A stretch of DNA of 64,000 bases. Origin: CAVVEC01 sp963770485 (GTDB lineage Bacteria; Acidobacteriota; Terriglobia; Terriglobales; Acidobacteriaceae). The DNA is taken from positions 372,001-436,000 of the forward strand of contig CAVYPX010000016.1 of the NCBI GenBank assembly GCA_963770485.1. The letters are read 5' to 3'. The notes beneath the pieces were generated by a model. The model worked only from the letters and a program-made list of their open reading frames with translations, searched no databases and was not told the origin of the DNA. This document shows, one piece after another, positions 44,078-52,876 of this stretch; position 1 is the stretch's first letter; the number at the start of each line of letters is the position of its first letter. The position numbers and the translations under genes are program-made.

Positions 44078-44833
44078 ATGAAGCCTTCAAGCGAGACGGT
44101 GGTGCGTTCGTCAGGCAGTGACCGCGTGCTGGTAATCATGGCAAAAGCACCAAGGCCAGGCGAAGTCAAGACCCGCCTGGCGCCCAGCCTTTCTCCTGAG
44201 GCTGTCACTGATTTCTATTGCTGTCTTCTGGACGACACGCTGGCACTGGCGCGGTCTTTGGAATTGGGCGGTGTGGAAGTTGCGATCATGTGCCCGGAGT
44301 CGGACGTCGACGAGCTGGCGCGGTTGGCAGGCATGCAGTTAGCAGGGAAACCAGCGAGCGTAGTTGCGCAGAAAGGGGAAGGTCTTGCTGCAGGCCTCAC
44401 TTCGGTGTTTGCGCACTTCGCGGAAGGACGTCGAACGAACGCACGTCGAACGAATGCACACCGACGACGCATCATTGCCTTCAACAGCGACAGCCCACAC
44501 CTGCCGCGTTCTGTTCTCGAAGACGCGTTCGAAACGCTGGCCGCACATGACGTGGTGGTTGGACCAACGCACGACGGAGGCTACTATCTCGTCGGGGCAA
44601 AGGCTTCTCATCCTACGCTTTTCGCAGGCGACGGAATGGGCACCAGCAGCGCGCTGGAGAGACTCCTATCGCGCGCAAGAGCGCTTGAGCTATCCGTAGG
44701 TTTCGCGGATCGTTTTTACGACATCGACACCGCAGACGATTTGAGTCGGCTCGCTGGGGAGTTGCGGCTGACTCCGGCAAGGGCACCACGCACGGCAGCG
44801 TGGCTTAAAGAGTGGGATTCAACCGCTCATTAA
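44078..44833 (+). CDS. TIGR04282/DUF2064-type glycosyltransferase
   Basis: A nucleotidyl/glycosyl-transferase-like GT-A enzyme of about 251 residues. The start MKPSSETVV (44078) is chosen because it lies close to VLVIMAKAPRPGEVKTRLAP; the frame extends to 44024. Family motifs are AFNSDSPHLP (the metal-binding SDSP) and GPTHDGGYYLVG. The later DIDTADDLSRL is also typical. The family is linked to arsenosugar or polyprenyl glycan synthesis. It has a 15-base tandem duplication at 44428-44457 that inserts two RRTNA copies before HRRRIIAFN, outside the core motifs. It is likely active and works with other glycosyltransferases nearby. Confidence 0.83.
   Translation: MKPSSETVVRSSGSDRVLVIMAKAPRPGEVKTRLAPSLSPEAVTDFYCCLLDDTLALARSLELGGVEVAIMCPESDVDELARLAGMQLAGKPASVVAQKGEGLAAGLTSVFAHFAEGRRTNARRTNAHRRRIIAFNSDSPHLPRSVLEDAFETLAAHDVVVGPTHDGGYYLVGAKASHPTLFAGDGMGTSSALERLLSRARALELSVGFADRFYDIDTADDLSRLAGELRLTPARAPRTAAWLKEWDSTAH
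44428..44457 (+). repeat. 15-bp in-frame tandem duplication
   Basis: acgtcgaacgaacgc is followed by acgtcgaacgaatgc (one mismatch). Both encode RRTNA. It is a microduplication inside the glycosyltransferase gene. Confidence 0.75.
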
Positions 44834-44903
44834 CCCGGACGGTCGGTCGGCGAATTCTCAATGAGCCCTATGGCTGTTAACAACAAGTGAGGCAGGTTCG
44901 CAC

Positions 44904-45428
44904 TTACTCTTTTTTCCCCGGCCACCACATTACAGAGTAGGTAAGGTGTAGGTTGGCTGTAATGGTCTTCGGTGTCGTTGCTTGTGATCGGTTGTCAAAG
45001 ACCAGGTAGTAAGCTCCTGCTGACCATCCAAGGAGGGGAACGTCCAAATATGCTTGCCGCACGCTTCCGCTATCGTAATAACGGTAGGTCGTATATCCCT
45101 TTTGCCAGTTGGCATAGTCTTCGTCGTTCAGAAGGAAAGCCTTGATTTCGTCCGCGCCCTCACTGACAACGGAAAAGTGCCCTTTGAGGTTCGCGTCCTT
45201 GTGATCTGGAGGAACCACAAACTTAAGAGAGTGAGATGCGCCGGGGTAGACAGTGAAAGTCACATCGCCGGTTGAGACTGTCTGCAGTCGCTCTTCTTGG
45301 TGACCCGGGGCCTGCATGAACAGGGGCTCTCGCGAACAGGATATCCATATCGCGCAGAGCATGCCGACCCTGGCCAGTCTCGAAACCGCCGCCCACCGCT
45401 TAATTCTAATTGATCCGGATTTCTTCAT
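44904..45428 (-). CDS. Uncharacterised secreted lipoprotein
   Basis: I do not recognise the family. I prefer MKKSGSIRIKRWAAVSRLAR (ATG 45428) as the start, since it gives a basic N terminus followed by a hydrophobic core and a lipobox-like CAIWISC. The frame extends 16 codons further. The mature domain is beta-rich, with phrases VYPGASHSLKFVVPP, LKGHFSVVSEGADEIKAFLL and GAYYLVFDNRSQ, similar in style to GOLD-like or PPC-like domains that bind the surface. No operon partner is evident. The function is unknown. Confidence 0.6.
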   Translation of the reverse strand: MKKSGSIRIKRWAAVSRLARVGMLCAIWISCSREPLFMQAPGHQEERLQTVSTGDVTFTVYPGASHSLKFVVPPDHKDANLKGHFSVVSEGADEIKAFLLNDEDYANWQKGYTTYRYYDSGSVRQAYLDVPLLGWSAGAYYLVFDNRSQATTPKTITANLHLTYSVMWWPGKKE

Positions 45429-45558
45429 CACTGCCATCGCATGGATATAGACCAAGGTCACCAAGAGGAAGGTCAATCACAGTATGAACCGGAGCGGGGG
45501 GCGATGCCGATAGCACCGACGTGCCACCCCTCACTGAGTCGTTGCTTTGATGGTTAAC

Positions 45559-45590
45559 TAATGATAATCGCCATCTCACTTATTGATCGG
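45559..45590 (-). repeat. Dispersed hairpin repeat, inverted and diverged copy
   Basis: On the minus strand it reads gatcaataagtgagatggcg then attatcattag. The block (A/G)TCAATAAGTGAGATGGCGAT matches the 34430 copy, but the right arm is lost. Confidence 0.45.
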
Positions 45591-45743
45591 GTTCTATGCC
45601 CAAGATTATGTCTTGGAAAAAAGGTCAAGAAACGGTCAAACTGTACAGGCGTTACGACCGCGTGTGGAATCAGAGCCTTGTAGGGGCTGGTGCCGGGAGT
45701 AGGAGCTTGTGGCGGCACCGTTCCGGACGGGCACAGGAGAACT

Positions 45744-47057
45744 GTGAAGATCACTTCCGCGTGGAGAGTGTGCTTCCTCGGCGCCGCGTTGTGCGTGGCG
45801 ATGACGATCTGCTCGCGCAACTTCGGGGATCGGGGTGGACCGTACTTCATGGCGTCTTTGACGCTTGCGGGCGTGGTGTACCTCTTAGCGATCCGTGAGT
45901 TTTTCGCTACGCCAGGATTTTCCCGGCGCGTTGTCATCATTGGGCTCGTCCTGGCTGCGGTGTGGCACATTGAATTTCTTCGCCTGCCCGCGGGCGCCGA
46001 TGATGATATTCACCGATACGTTTGGGATGGCCGCCTGCAGAGGCTCGGCTACAACCCCTATCTTGTCGTTCCCAGCGATCCTGCCGCGAAGGGGCTGCAT
46101 ACCCCGGAAACCCGCAACTTGAACAACCCGGATCTACCGAGCCCATATCCAGCGGGGGCGCAGCTTTTCTTCCGCGCCGTAACGGCTATTCACGAATCTA
46201 CATTTGCGATGAAAGTAGCATTTGTGGTTTGCCAGGTCGCAATTGTTTTCGTGTTGCTCGATGTCTTGCGTTGTACCGGGCGGGGAGCGCACCTGGTTCT
46301 GGCGTTCGCCTGGAACCCATTGTTGGCCATTGAGGTGGCGGGAAGCGGTCACATTGATATTGTTGGCGCGCTATTGCTGGTGGTGTCCGCCGCTGCTCTG
46401 GTGCGCCGATGGCGGGCGACTGCGGCAGTCGCACTTGGGCTAGCGATCGCAGTGAAATTTCTGCCGATCGTACTCTTGCCTCTCTACTGGAAGCGGGTTC
46501 GCATTCGCGACGCCGCGCTGGCGGCTGCCGTGGTCGCGCTCCTCTACGTTCCGTTCATTAACCATGGCCGCATTCCGATCGGCTCGCTGGGTACGTATGT
46601 GCAGAGTTTCCGCTTTAATGGTCCCGTGTTTGCGATGCTCGCTCGAGTGGCGCCTCCGCAGTTGCTGGCAGGCCTCGCAGTGCTCGTCGGATTAGTGACT
46701 GCAACCTGGCTAAGAATAAGACGCGCAGCGCCTGAGTGGGCTCCGGACCAATTTGCCTGGGCGCCGTTTGTTTGGCCCATGGCAGCATCTCTTTTGTGCG
46801 CGCCTGCCGTATTCCCATGGTATCTTCTCTGGCTGCTGCCATTTCTGACATCGGCCTCGACGCTGCTGATCATCATCTGGACGGTGAGCATTTTCCCGGT
46901 TTACGTCCAATGGCACTTGCGCACACTGGGGCGTCCGTGGGGGACGCTTCCTGGTTGGGTAATGCTGGTGGAGTACGGATGCGTGGCAGGGGCCGCTGCG
47001 ATCATCCTGTTGCGCCGAATCACTCGACCGGCCGCGCCCCAGTGCTCAACCGACTAG
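45744..47057 (+). CDS. Polytopic mannosyltransferase-like membrane enzyme (GT-C type)
   Basis: About 437 residues and ten or more membrane helices, similar to the MptA/B and DUF2029 polyprenol-phosphate-dependent glycosyltransferases. The catalytic loop shows GADDDIHRYVWDGRLQRLGYNPY, a family-like acidic segment after helix 3, shown only as a span at about residues 79-101. Later helices include AWNPLLAIEVAGSGHIDI and KFLPIVLLPLYW. The GTG at 45744 has AGGAGA five bases upstream; an in-frame ATG at 45690 is less supported. It should extend glycolipids on the outer face of the membrane using a lipid-linked sugar. The sugar is unknown. Confidence 0.8.
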   Translation: MKITSAWRVCFLGAALCVAMTICSRNFGDRGGPYFMASLTLAGVVYLLAIREFFATPGFSRRVVIIGLVLAAVWHIEFLRLPAGADDDIHRYVWDGRLQRLGYNPYLVVPSDPAAKGLHTPETRNLNNPDLPSPYPAGAQLFFRAVTAIHESTFAMKVAFVVCQVAIVFVLLDVLRCTGRGAHLVLAFAWNPLLAIEVAGSGHIDIVGALLLVVSAAALVRRWRATAAVALGLAIAVKFLPIVLLPLYWKRVRIRDAALAAAVVALLYVPFINHGRIPIGSLGTYVQSFRFNGPVFAMLARVAPPQLLAGLAVLVGLVTATWLRIRRAAPEWAPDQFAWAPFVWPMAASLLCAPAVFPWYLLWLLPFLTSASTLLIIIWTVSIFPVYVQWHLRTLGRPWGTLPGWVMLVEYGCVAGAAAIILLRRITRPAAPQCSTD

Positions 47058-47185
47058 GTGCGTTGGGCCTGGATGCGCAACCAAAGTTTTGCGAACATTT
47101 TTCTCCGCATCCTGAAGGCCTGATCCGTCATCACAACAACCGTTGTTGGATCCCCCATTCCAAAACTAGTCAAAAGGAGGCGACC

Positions 47186-48442
47186 ATGACCCAAGCAGTC
47201 TCCACGCAACAACACAGCAAGCAGGCAGATGACAAGAATGCGATTCGTCCATTTCCTCATGTGAACGTTCCGGAAGCAGACTTGACCGAATTGCGCAGGC
47301 GCATCATCGCCACGAAGTGGCCTGAGCGAGAAACGGTTACCGATGCATCCCAAGGAGTACAGCTCGCGACCACTCAGGCACTCGCACGCTATTGGGCGAC
47401 AGAGTATGACTGGCGCAAGATCGAGGCAAGAATGAACGCCCTGCCGCAATTCATCACCGAGATCGATGGGCTGGACATTCATTTCATTCACGTTCGTTCG
47501 AAACACGAAAATGCGCTGCCGCTGATCGTTACGCACGGATGGCCCGGCTCGATCATCGAACAGATGAAGATCATCGATCCGCTGACCAATCCCACCGCAC
47601 ACGGCGGAAATGCATCCGACGCGTTCCATATTGTGGTTCCGTCGATGCCGGGGTACGGATACTCAGGCAAACCGACCACCACAGGCTGGGATCTTGCCCA
47701 CATCGCGCGTGCCTGGGTCGTGCTGATGAAGCGCCTCGGGTACACGCAATTTGTAGCGCAAGGCGGCGATTGGGGCGCAGTCATCACCGAAGAAATGGGT
47801 GTGCTTGCCCCTCCGGAACTACTCGGCATTCACACTAACATGCCTGGCATCTTTCCAGGCGACATTGACAGGGCGGCTGCGTCGGGGGCGCCGGCGCCGT
47901 CGGGTCTGTCAGCCGATGAGAAGGTCGCTTACGAGCGTTTGCAGTTCGTATATCAAAAGGGAATCGCTTACGGGTACCAGATGGGGCTGCGACCGCAGAC
48001 GTTATACGGAATCGCGGACTCGCCCGTCGGCTTGGCGGCTTATTTCCTTGATCACGACGCGCGCAGCTACGAGCTGATCGCACGCGTCTTTGAGGGAAAA
48101 TCCGAAGGCCTCACGCGCGACGACATCCTCGACAACATCACGATCGCCTGGTTGACGAACACGGCGCTTTCTGGCGCCCGTCTCTATTGGGAGAATTGGG
48201 GCAAACTCGGGTATTTCAATGCCAAAGGAGTCTCCATCCCGGTTGCCGTGAGCGTCTTCCCTGACGAACTCTATCCAGCCCCGCGGAGCTGGGCAGAGCG
48301 GGCGTATCCCAAACTGATCCATTACAACAAGGTTGAGAAAGGCGGACACTTCGCGGCATTTGAGCAGCCCCAACTTCTTTCAGAAGAGATTCGGGCGGGC
48401 TTCCGGTCACTGCGGTCAGGCGCGATGAAGTCGGCAGCGTGA
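47186..48442 (+). CDS. Epoxide hydrolase, alpha/beta-hydrolase fold (microsomal-type EHN domain)
   Basis: A 418-residue enzyme that opens epoxides with water. The ATG at 47186 has AAGGAGG five bases upstream; the frame runs back to 46736 inside the previous gene and is not used. An N-terminal EHN domain (RPFPHVNVPEADLTELRRRI) precedes the fold. Catalytic motifs are HGWP (117-120, oxyanion hole), GGDWG with nucleophile Asp195, and GGHFAAFEQP with the likely His near the C terminus. There is no signal peptide, so it is cytoplasmic. The physiological substrate is unknown, and detoxification is a common role in the family. Confidence 0.92.
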   Translation: MTQAVSTQQHSKQADDKNAIRPFPHVNVPEADLTELRRRIIATKWPERETVTDASQGVQLATTQALARYWATEYDWRKIEARMNALPQFITEIDGLDIHFIHVRSKHENALPLIVTHGWPGSIIEQMKIIDPLTNPTAHGGNASDAFHIVVPSMPGYGYSGKPTTTGWDLAHIARAWVVLMKRLGYTQFVAQGGDWGAVITEEMGVLAPPELLGIHTNMPGIFPGDIDRAAASGAPAPSGLSADEKVAYERLQFVYQKGIAYGYQMGLRPQTLYGIADSPVGLAAYFLDHDARSYELIARVFEGKSEGLTRDDILDNITIAWLTNTALSGARLYWENWGKLGYFNAKGVSIPVAVSVFPDELYPAPRSWAERAYPKLIHYNKVEKGGHFAAFEQPQLLSEEIRAGFRSLRSGAMKSAA

Positions 48443-48587
48443 TGCGATCTCGGCCAACGCTGGCTAACTGTTCGCAAAGCAGCAGGAGAGCTTCGAGGAT
48501 AGAGGCTCTCCTGTTGTATCTTGTATCCGAAAGCTTTTGCCGGTCATCCAAGACTTCATCCGTTCAATTCACCGAGGAGCGAACTCT

Positions 48588-49322
48588 ATGAGAAATGCCC
48601 GCCGTTTAACCATGATGGGTCTTCTGCTTTGCGGAGTGCTGGTCCTTGCTGCAAACTCCTGGGCGCAGCAGCGCGCGCCAATTCTCGAACAAGTTGCCAA
48701 GGCCTACGGAATTGATTCGTGGGACAAAGTTGAGGCCATCCGCTACACCTGGAACGGGGAGATTACGGGGCTGTTCAAAGCTGCTCACAAGTGGGAGTGG
48801 GAGCCCAAGACAAACAAGGTGACCTACGAGGGGACGGATAAAGACGGTAAGCCGGTCCAGGTTTCCTACGTACGCACCGACCTTAGCAGCCAAACCGACG
48901 CTGTGAAAAATCAAGTCGACCCGAGTTTCATCAACGACAATTATTGGACTCTGTTCCCGTTTCACGCTTATTGGGACAAGAGCGGCAGCGTGATCGATCA
49001 GGGCAAGTTTAACCTACCACTGGGCCCCGGCATGGCCGAGCTGATTCCGGTGAAGTATCCCGCAGATAGCGGTTACACGCCCGGCGATACCTGGGACCTC
49101 TACGTGGGTAAAGACAACCGCGTCGTGTACTTTGTCTACCACCGCGGCGGGGCCAAGCCGCCGAGCCGCGTCTTCGCAACCTGGGCAGGCTATAAAAAGG
49201 CTGGTCCGATTCTGTTCTCAACCGAGCATCGCGGGTTCGCCGACGGCAAGCCTTTGCACATCTTCATTTCTGATGTAGCTGTGAAGGTGACGGGGTCGGA
49301 CAAGTGGGTGGACGCGAAATAA
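48588..49322 (+). CDS. Secreted protein of unknown function
   Basis: About 244 residues from ATG 48588, with GAGGAG seven to eight bases upstream. The signal peptide is RLTMMGLLLCGVLVLAANSW, cleavage near AQ. The mature part has YGIDSWDKVEAIRYTWNGEI, a WEWEPKTNKVTYEG strand and a VFATWAGYKKAGPILFSTEH segment. This pattern occurs in outer-membrane-associated or periplasmic proteins of a DUF6503-like type, but I am not certain of the family. It follows the epoxide hydrolase after 145 bases and may be a separate unit. Confidence 0.65.
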   Translation: MRNARRLTMMGLLLCGVLVLAANSWAQQRAPILEQVAKAYGIDSWDKVEAIRYTWNGEITGLFKAAHKWEWEPKTNKVTYEGTDKDGKPVQVSYVRTDLSSQTDAVKNQVDPSFINDNYWTLFPFHAYWDKSGSVIDQGKFNLPLGPGMAELIPVKYPADSGYTPGDTWDLYVGKDNRVVYFVYHRGGAKPPSRVFATWAGYKKAGPILFSTEHRGFADGKPLHIFISDVAVKVTGSDKWVDAK

Positions 49323-49373
49323 ACGTAAAGGTGGATCCCGCGTCTGCCCTTTCCCTGAAGGAAATCGTAAAAA

Positions 49374-49528
49374 CTGTTATTCCGAGCGAAGTTTGCTCGG
49401 AGGCGCAGCGGACGAGGAAGCGCAGTCGAGGAACCTGCTGTTCTGCTGGGATCGGTAATAAAGCAGGTTTCTCGACTACGCGTGTTTGTTCGCTCCCGCT
49501 CACAATCCCGATCCGCTCGAAATGACAG
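49374..49528. repeat. 155-bp foldback (MITE/REP-like) element
   Basis: Ends CTGTTATTCCGAGCG (49374-49388) and CGCTCGAAATGACAG (49514-49528) are inverted repeats with two mismatches. Inner arms TCGAGGAACCTGCT (49426-49439) and AGCAGGTTTCTCGA (49462-49475) match with one mismatch. The whole unit can fold back on itself. No ORF lies inside it. Confidence 0.75.
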
Positions 49529-49584
49529 CGAGTTAAAATTAGTTGTGGTGAATCGTGGCCAACACGGAAGAAGGGTACGGGATC

Positions 49585-49866
49585 ATGAAAAAGAAGAATA
49601 TCGGATCGACCTTCGACAGCTGGCTGCGCGAGGAAGGCCTCTATGAGAAAGTTAGCGCCACCGCGATCAAACGGGTCGTTGCCCGCCAGGTTGCGGCTGC
49701 CATGCAGCAAAAAGGCCTGACCAAGGTCGAGATGGCGCGCCGGATGCATACGAGCCGCGCCGCGCTCGACCGGCTGCTTGATCCCGAGAACGCTGCCGTG
49801 ACCTTGGGCACACTGCAAAAAGCTGCGGCCGTTGTCGGTCGTCAGGTCCGCATAGAACTCGTCTAA
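49585..49866 (+). CDS. XRE-type HTH protein, orphan antitoxin-like
   Basis: About 93 residues from ATG 49585; the frame opens 10 codons earlier at GTG 49555. It has MKKKNIGSTFDSWLREEGLY, a linker and an HTH (LTKVEMARRMHTSRAALDRL). This order matches antitoxins that follow RelE/HigB-type toxins. Here the space upstream is filled by the 155-bp foldback element and no toxin is seen, so it is an orphan or the toxin was displaced. It may still regulate as a repressor. The stop lies close to the convergent radical SAM gene. Confidence 0.8.
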   Translation: MKKKNIGSTFDSWLREEGLYEKVSATAIKRVVARQVAAAMQQKGLTKVEMARRMHTSRAALDRLLDPENAAVTLGTLQKAAAVVGRQVRIELV

Positions 49867-49881
49867 GCTACCCGAAGCGAA

Positions 49882-50940
49882 CTACCTGGCGATCACTACG
49901 GTGGTGCACGAACTGCTCAGCTTGGGAAGATCGCGGGTGGCGGCCATACGAATTTGCAGGCTCGGACGCTCCCCGCGAACGATCGGACAGTAGTAATCAG
50001 GCTCTAGGAGCGCGCCTTGCAGGCGGCGACGTCCGGCACATCCGCCGTGGCACGACTCGCGGAACTCGCAAGGCTGGCACGCGTCGGGAAGCGTGCGAGC
50101 TTGGTCGAAGGGCTCGGAGTCTAAAATGTCGAGCCCCATCGAGATCAAATCCGACAGCGGCTCTCCCGCTCCTGGCCAATAAACGCAGGGCTGGGTTGTG
50201 GCTCTTGGCGTCACTCGCACAGTGCTCACGCCGCAACCTGATCGGAGCGGCGGGAGACCTGCCATCGCGCGAACCAGCGGCTCGCCGATGGCGATCACGT
50301 CCGTTTCGGCAAAGAGACGCCGGAATCCCTCCCAATATTCTTCGTAGGACAATGCGTAGACGTCGGATCGCACCGCTTGGTACACGTTGACGCGCAGGGG
50401 AGCGTCAAACTGTTTGGCTACTCGCGCGACCTCCGCTAAACGCAAGTAGTTCGCCTTCATCATGACCGCGATGATGGTTACAGGTATGGCGAGCCTCACG
50501 CAGCGTTCCGCTTGCCGGTGAATCAGCTCCCAATTGCCGCTGCCGCGCTGCGCATCCTGTTCCGCTTGCGTCGGGTAATCGAGAGAAAACTCAATATCGT
50601 GAAAGGGGCTCAACTCGTCGTCTTCCAATACAGCAACACTGTGGCCGTTGGAAGTGATCGTAAGCTTGATGGGTTTCGTGCGCAGGTACGCCAGGATCGC
50701 TTTAAAGTCCGGATGCATGCCGTTCTCCCCGGTGCCCAGATTCACCGAGCGGATCGGCAGTCGTTCCATGACGGACTTCACCTGATCCAGAGAGAGGCGA
50801 TCCGTGCGGGCTGGATCTCGGTAGCAGAAGGCGCAGGCGAGGTTGCACTCGTTGGTGAGCCCGAGCCCAAGCGCAATCGTGGCCTCCGTCGCCCTCGCGC
50901 CGGATGGGGTAGATGAAGCTTTGCCAGCGACGTCATTCAT
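49882..50940 (-). CDS. Radical SAM enzyme with SPASM domain
   Basis: A 352-residue enzyme. The radical SAM cluster ligands are CNLACAFC (C32, C36, C39) after GLGLTNE. The C terminus has the SPASM-type cysteines: CGVSTVRVTPRATTQPC, then CQPCEFRESCHGGC (CxxC-x5-C-x3-C) and a final YYCP, which should bind one or two extra iron-sulfur clusters. SPASM enzymes modify peptides or proteins, or act on sugars and small molecules. No precursor peptide is evident next to it. It is followed upstream on the same strand by a methyltransferase, 21 bases apart, and then a TylF-type methyltransferase. The substrate is unknown. Confidence 0.9.
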   Translation of the reverse strand: MNDVAGKASSTPSGARATEATIALGLGLTNECNLACAFCYRDPARTDRLSLDQVKSVMERLPIRSVNLGTGENGMHPDFKAILAYLRTKPIKLTITSNGHSVAVLEDDELSPFHDIEFSLDYPTQAEQDAQRGSGNWELIHRQAERCVRLAIPVTIIAVMMKANYLRLAEVARVAKQFDAPLRVNVYQAVRSDVYALSYEEYWEGFRRLFAETDVIAIGEPLVRAMAGLPPLRSGCGVSTVRVTPRATTQPCVYWPGAGEPLSDLISMGLDILDSEPFDQARTLPDACQPCEFRESCHGGCAGRRRLQGALLEPDYYCPIVRGERPSLQIRMAATRDLPKLSSSCTTVVIAR

Positions 50941-50961
50941 GGATCAGCTCTCCATCGACGA

Positions 50962-51762
50962 TCAAGGCAAACGTGCGAAGCATTGTGTGTAGCGCGCGAT
51001 TGCGGCATACTCTGGCCGGTTGCCCAGCTTGCGCTCCAGTTCAAGAATCCGCTCGTACTCGGCGTTGCGAGAAATCCGCGACGGCAAGTAATCCGCAAGG
51101 ACGCGTACACCCCGCTCGGTAATCACTCCCAGCGCCGCCGCTTTCAGCATGGCTTGCAGGCTATCTGACGTAAAAAGTCGTACCCGGCCTCCGTACAAAG
51201 ACTCTTGTCCCCACTCAGCGGTGAGGTTATTTTCCGCAAGCGCCAAATCGCCGGTTTGAATGGCGGCCTTGAATACTTCGCCGGCCCGGTTTCGCACAAG
51301 GACTGACAGTATCGCTGATGAATCCCGCAAAGCGCGGGCCGCGCCGCGCAAAACAGCCACCGGTTCGTCGAGATATTCGAGCAGGTTGTGGCAAAGAATT
51401 ACATCGAACGATCGGACGGGAAATAAGCTGGCCAGCTGTGTGGCGTCACCGTGTTTCAGCACGATCTTCTCCGAGATCCCGGCTTCGCGGGCGGCGCGCT
51501 GCGCGATATCCAGCATCGCCGGAGAGGAATCCAGCAGGGTGACGTGAATGCCAAGTCGCGCCAGGCGAACGGCCGTCGCTCCCGTGCCGCACCCGAGATC
51601 GAGTGCACACCATGAAGGTTTGGTCTGCGGGGGAAGAAAATCCTGCAGGTTGGCAAAGGCCAAGTCGGAGCGCAACCGGCCCTCGGGGGTCTCGAGGTAG
51701 ACGGCATACTTGTTGGCGTCGCTCTGGAAGCGTTCACTGTCGGCCTTGGCACTCATCTTCAT
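50962..51762 (-). CDS. SAM-dependent methyltransferase (CmoM/SmtA-like)
   Basis: About 266 residues from ATG 51762, with GAGGG four bases upstream; a second ATG two codons in is at 51756. The frame extends to 52035, but those residues do not look protein-like. The fold shows LDLGCGTGATAVRLARLG (motif I), ITLLDSSPAML-type loop, and ILCHNLLEYLDEP (motif for the active site). The C-terminal part RVRLFTSDSLQAMLKAAALG with ERGVRVLADYLP resembles CmoM, the tRNA cmo5U methyltransferase, but close relatives act on other small molecules. The operon with the radical SAM enzyme favours the latter. Confidence 0.8.
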   Translation of the reverse strand: MKMSAKADSERFQSDANKYAVYLETPEGRLRSDLAFANLQDFLPPQTKPSWCALDLGCGTGATAVRLARLGIHVTLLDSSPAMLDIAQRAAREAGISEKIVLKHGDATQLASLFPVRSFDVILCHNLLEYLDEPVAVLRGAARALRDSSAILSVLVRNRAGEVFKAAIQTGDLALAENNLTAEWGQESLYGGRVRLFTSDSLQAMLKAAALGVITERGVRVLADYLPSRISRNAEYERILELERKLGNRPEYAAIARYTQCFARLP

Positions 51763-51955
51763 GCGACCCTCAAGCGAAGTCGGTCCCCCATCCGAAAGCT
51801 GGTAAGAACCAGTGCGTAAGTCAACAGGATAAGGGTACTCAGGCGAGGGTAGAAAGCAAGTCGCAGGTTGTGGATCGCCTGTCCCAAGACGACTTGTCAC
51901 CCGATGCTGGCGTTGTGCGCAGCTGGTGACCAACCCAGGTAGTTTGCGGGCATTT

Positions 51956-52762
51956 TCACGACTTCTTCCAAAAGATACCCGTACCATCGATTTCCCGGAT
52001 AGGCTCAGTGATAGCGGCGCGTCCGCGAAACTCATCCACTGCGAGCTTGCAGGGAGGGAACATATGGTAATCGTCCACGATCACGAAGCCGCCGGGCGAG
52101 ACTTTGTGATAGAGCGAGTTGAGTATGTCCATGCTCGATTCGTACAGGTCGCCGTCCATTCGCAAGATTGCCAAGCGGCTGACGGGAGCGGTGGGCAGCG
52201 TGTCTTTAAACCAGCCTTTGAGAAACTTGACCTGTCCGTCCAACATCCCAAACCGCTGAAAAGCCGCCTGTACTTCCTCCAGAGAAACTGCCAGCACGCG
52301 ATGCCCGGATAAATCATAGTCGCGGTCGGCATCCAGCGAGGGCTTTGGCAAACCCTGGAAGCTATCCGCGAGCCATACATTTCGATTGTCGACCCCGTGC
52401 AGTTTGAGAACGGCCCGCATGAAGATACACGATCCACCCCGCCACACGCCCGCCTCCAGCAGATCGCCCGGTACGCCTTCCTCGATGACCGATTCCATGC
52501 AAGCCTGCAGATTGTCGAGGCGTTTCAGCCCGATCATGGAGTATCCGATACTTGGCCAATCGGTTCCGAGTTCGCGGGCCTTGGCGTCAAATGGCACCGT
52601 CCTGAAGACCTTGTAGCCTCGCCGGTTCATCATCCTCACAAGGGTCTTCTGCGTCAGCGACAGCCCAGGTTGGGGGAGAAGCACCTCTTGATTGCTGCTC
52701 TCCGGATACAGGTAGCCGCTCAGGCACCGTTTCAATAGGTCGAGGTAAAGTCCGTCATCCAT
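51956..52762 (-). CDS. TylF/MycF-family O-methyltransferase
   Basis: About 268 residues from ATG 52762 (MDDGLYLDLLKRCLSGYLYP); the frame opens to 52846. It has the family core: MIGLKRLDNLQACMESVIEE, GDLLEAGVWRGGSCIFMRAV (SAM site), VWLADSFQGLP and FVIVDDYHMFPPCKLAVDEF with the metal-binding Asp pair. TylF-type enzymes methylate sugar hydroxyls in macrolides and in surface polysaccharides. Beside a Wzc-like kinase, it probably methylates a sugar of the exported polymer. That is inference from position. Confidence 0.87.
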   Translation of the reverse strand: MDDGLYLDLLKRCLSGYLYPESSNQEVLLPQPGLSLTQKTLVRMMNRRGYKVFRTVPFDAKARELGTDWPSIGYSMIGLKRLDNLQACMESVIEEGVPGDLLEAGVWRGGSCIFMRAVLKLHGVDNRNVWLADSFQGLPKPSLDADRDYDLSGHRVLAVSLEEVQAAFQRFGMLDGQVKFLKGWFKDTLPTAPVSRLAILRMDGDLYESSMDILNSLYHKVSPGGFVIVDDYHMFPPCKLAVDEFRGRAAITEPIREIDGTGIFWKKS

Positions 52763-52876
52763 ACATTTGTCTTGATGTCTACACAAGGATTTCCGCTCGG
52801 AATTTCTGAGCAGGGAATCGGCATCACAATCGGCCGGCACGGTCACGCTGATCGGCGGCCTGACCGCAGACGGTTT

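Noticed and set aside
46736..47185. N-terminal extension of the epoxide hydrolase
   Set aside because: It overlaps the preceding membrane enzyme gene, while ATG 47186 has AAGGAGG at ideal spacing.
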